Source: Bacillaceae bacterium OF18-1A (GTDB lineage: Bacteria > Bacillota > Bacilli > Bacillales > Bacillaceae_G). From it: a stretch of 64,000 nt of DNA. Below are positions 61,729 through 64,000 of the stretch, one piece after another. The stretch spans positions 7,473 to 71,472 of the forward strand of contig JAQEWB010000011.1 in the NCBI GenBank assembly GCA_027694045.1, given 5' to 3'. A program made the translations under genes and the position numbers. Within the stretch, counting starts at the first letter, position 1. Each line of letters opens with the position of its first letter. The notes beneath the pieces were generated by a model. That model was not told the origin of the DNA. It did no database searches and saw only the letters and a program-made list of their open reading frames with translations.

Positions 61729-64000
<2,272 letters not shown>

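Overview
The window is a chromosomal segment of a Bacillus cereus group bacterium (B. cereus / thuringiensis / anthracis type). Evidence: low G+C with strong AGGAGG ribosome sites; near-verbatim B. cereus proteins such as the 237-residue AlkD with Trp109, Asp113 and Trp187; gene order matching the B. subtilis yug-yui-yum-yut-yun region with cereus-specific insertions; many sporulation genes (kapB, kapD, cdaS, yutH, yunB, lytH, a Spo0E-like protein, a YhcN/YlaJ lipoprotein); and dispersed intergenic repeats of the kind found in this group.

Layout. 0-8 kb: 2-hydroxyacid dehydrogenase, yugF/yugE/patB-like genes, a Cu/Zn-SOD-like lipoprotein, kapB, kapD, an ArsB/NhaD transporter. 8-15 kb: alkD, a T-box controlled glycyl-tRNA synthetase, a thioesterase, bioY with a perfect BirA operator, and the UDP-glucose pair pgcA/galU. 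15-23 kb: cdaS, pepA, yuiC, yuiB, a Nudix hydrolase, and divergent NADH dehydrogenase (yumB) and ferredoxin-NADP reductase (yumC). 23-34 kb: MFS transporter, O-methyltransferase, lipoproteins, A-type Fe-S carrier, dapF, yuzB/yutJ, an ABC pair related to FetAB, phnA. 34-40 kb: an accessory-looking stretch with a DUF2628-like membrane protein, a cytoplasmic PQQ-type beta-propeller protein, two SUKH (SMI1/KNR4) proteins, a small kinase-like protein and an aminoglycoside-nucleotidyltransferase-like protein. 40-60 kb: the yut/yun region (yuzD, yutI, yutH, pgpA, yutF, yutE, glpX, yutD, lipA, lytH, yunB, yunC, yunD). 60-64 kb: sufB-sufU-sufS-sufD of the SUF Fe-S operon, running off the right edge.

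The most striking object is at 46.43-48.35 kb: an IStron, a group I intron fused to an IS607-type transposon, inserted in the 5' part of a winged-helix regulator gene with a cysteine-rich C-terminus. On the minus strand it has group I intron core elements (pairing P7 strands, GNRA-capped hairpin), a wrecked IS607 TnpA (DNA-binding helix only), an intact TnpB nuclease with RuvC Asp-Glu-Asp and zinc ribbon, and a candidate omega-RNA hairpin at the right end. The element lies between two GG dinucleotides, and its precise removal joins the host reading frame without a scar, giving a 210-residue regulator. The class is known (BcISt1/CdISt1-like IStrons); this copy is notable for having lost the transposase while keeping the nuclease, and for its host gene.

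Four repeat families recur between genes: bcr1-like elements (including one apparent internal-deletion derivative), an exact 41-nt tandem array and its relatives, and a longer GC-rich stem-loop element at 40.9 and 60.1 kb. No tRNA, rRNA, CRISPR array or prophage was seen.
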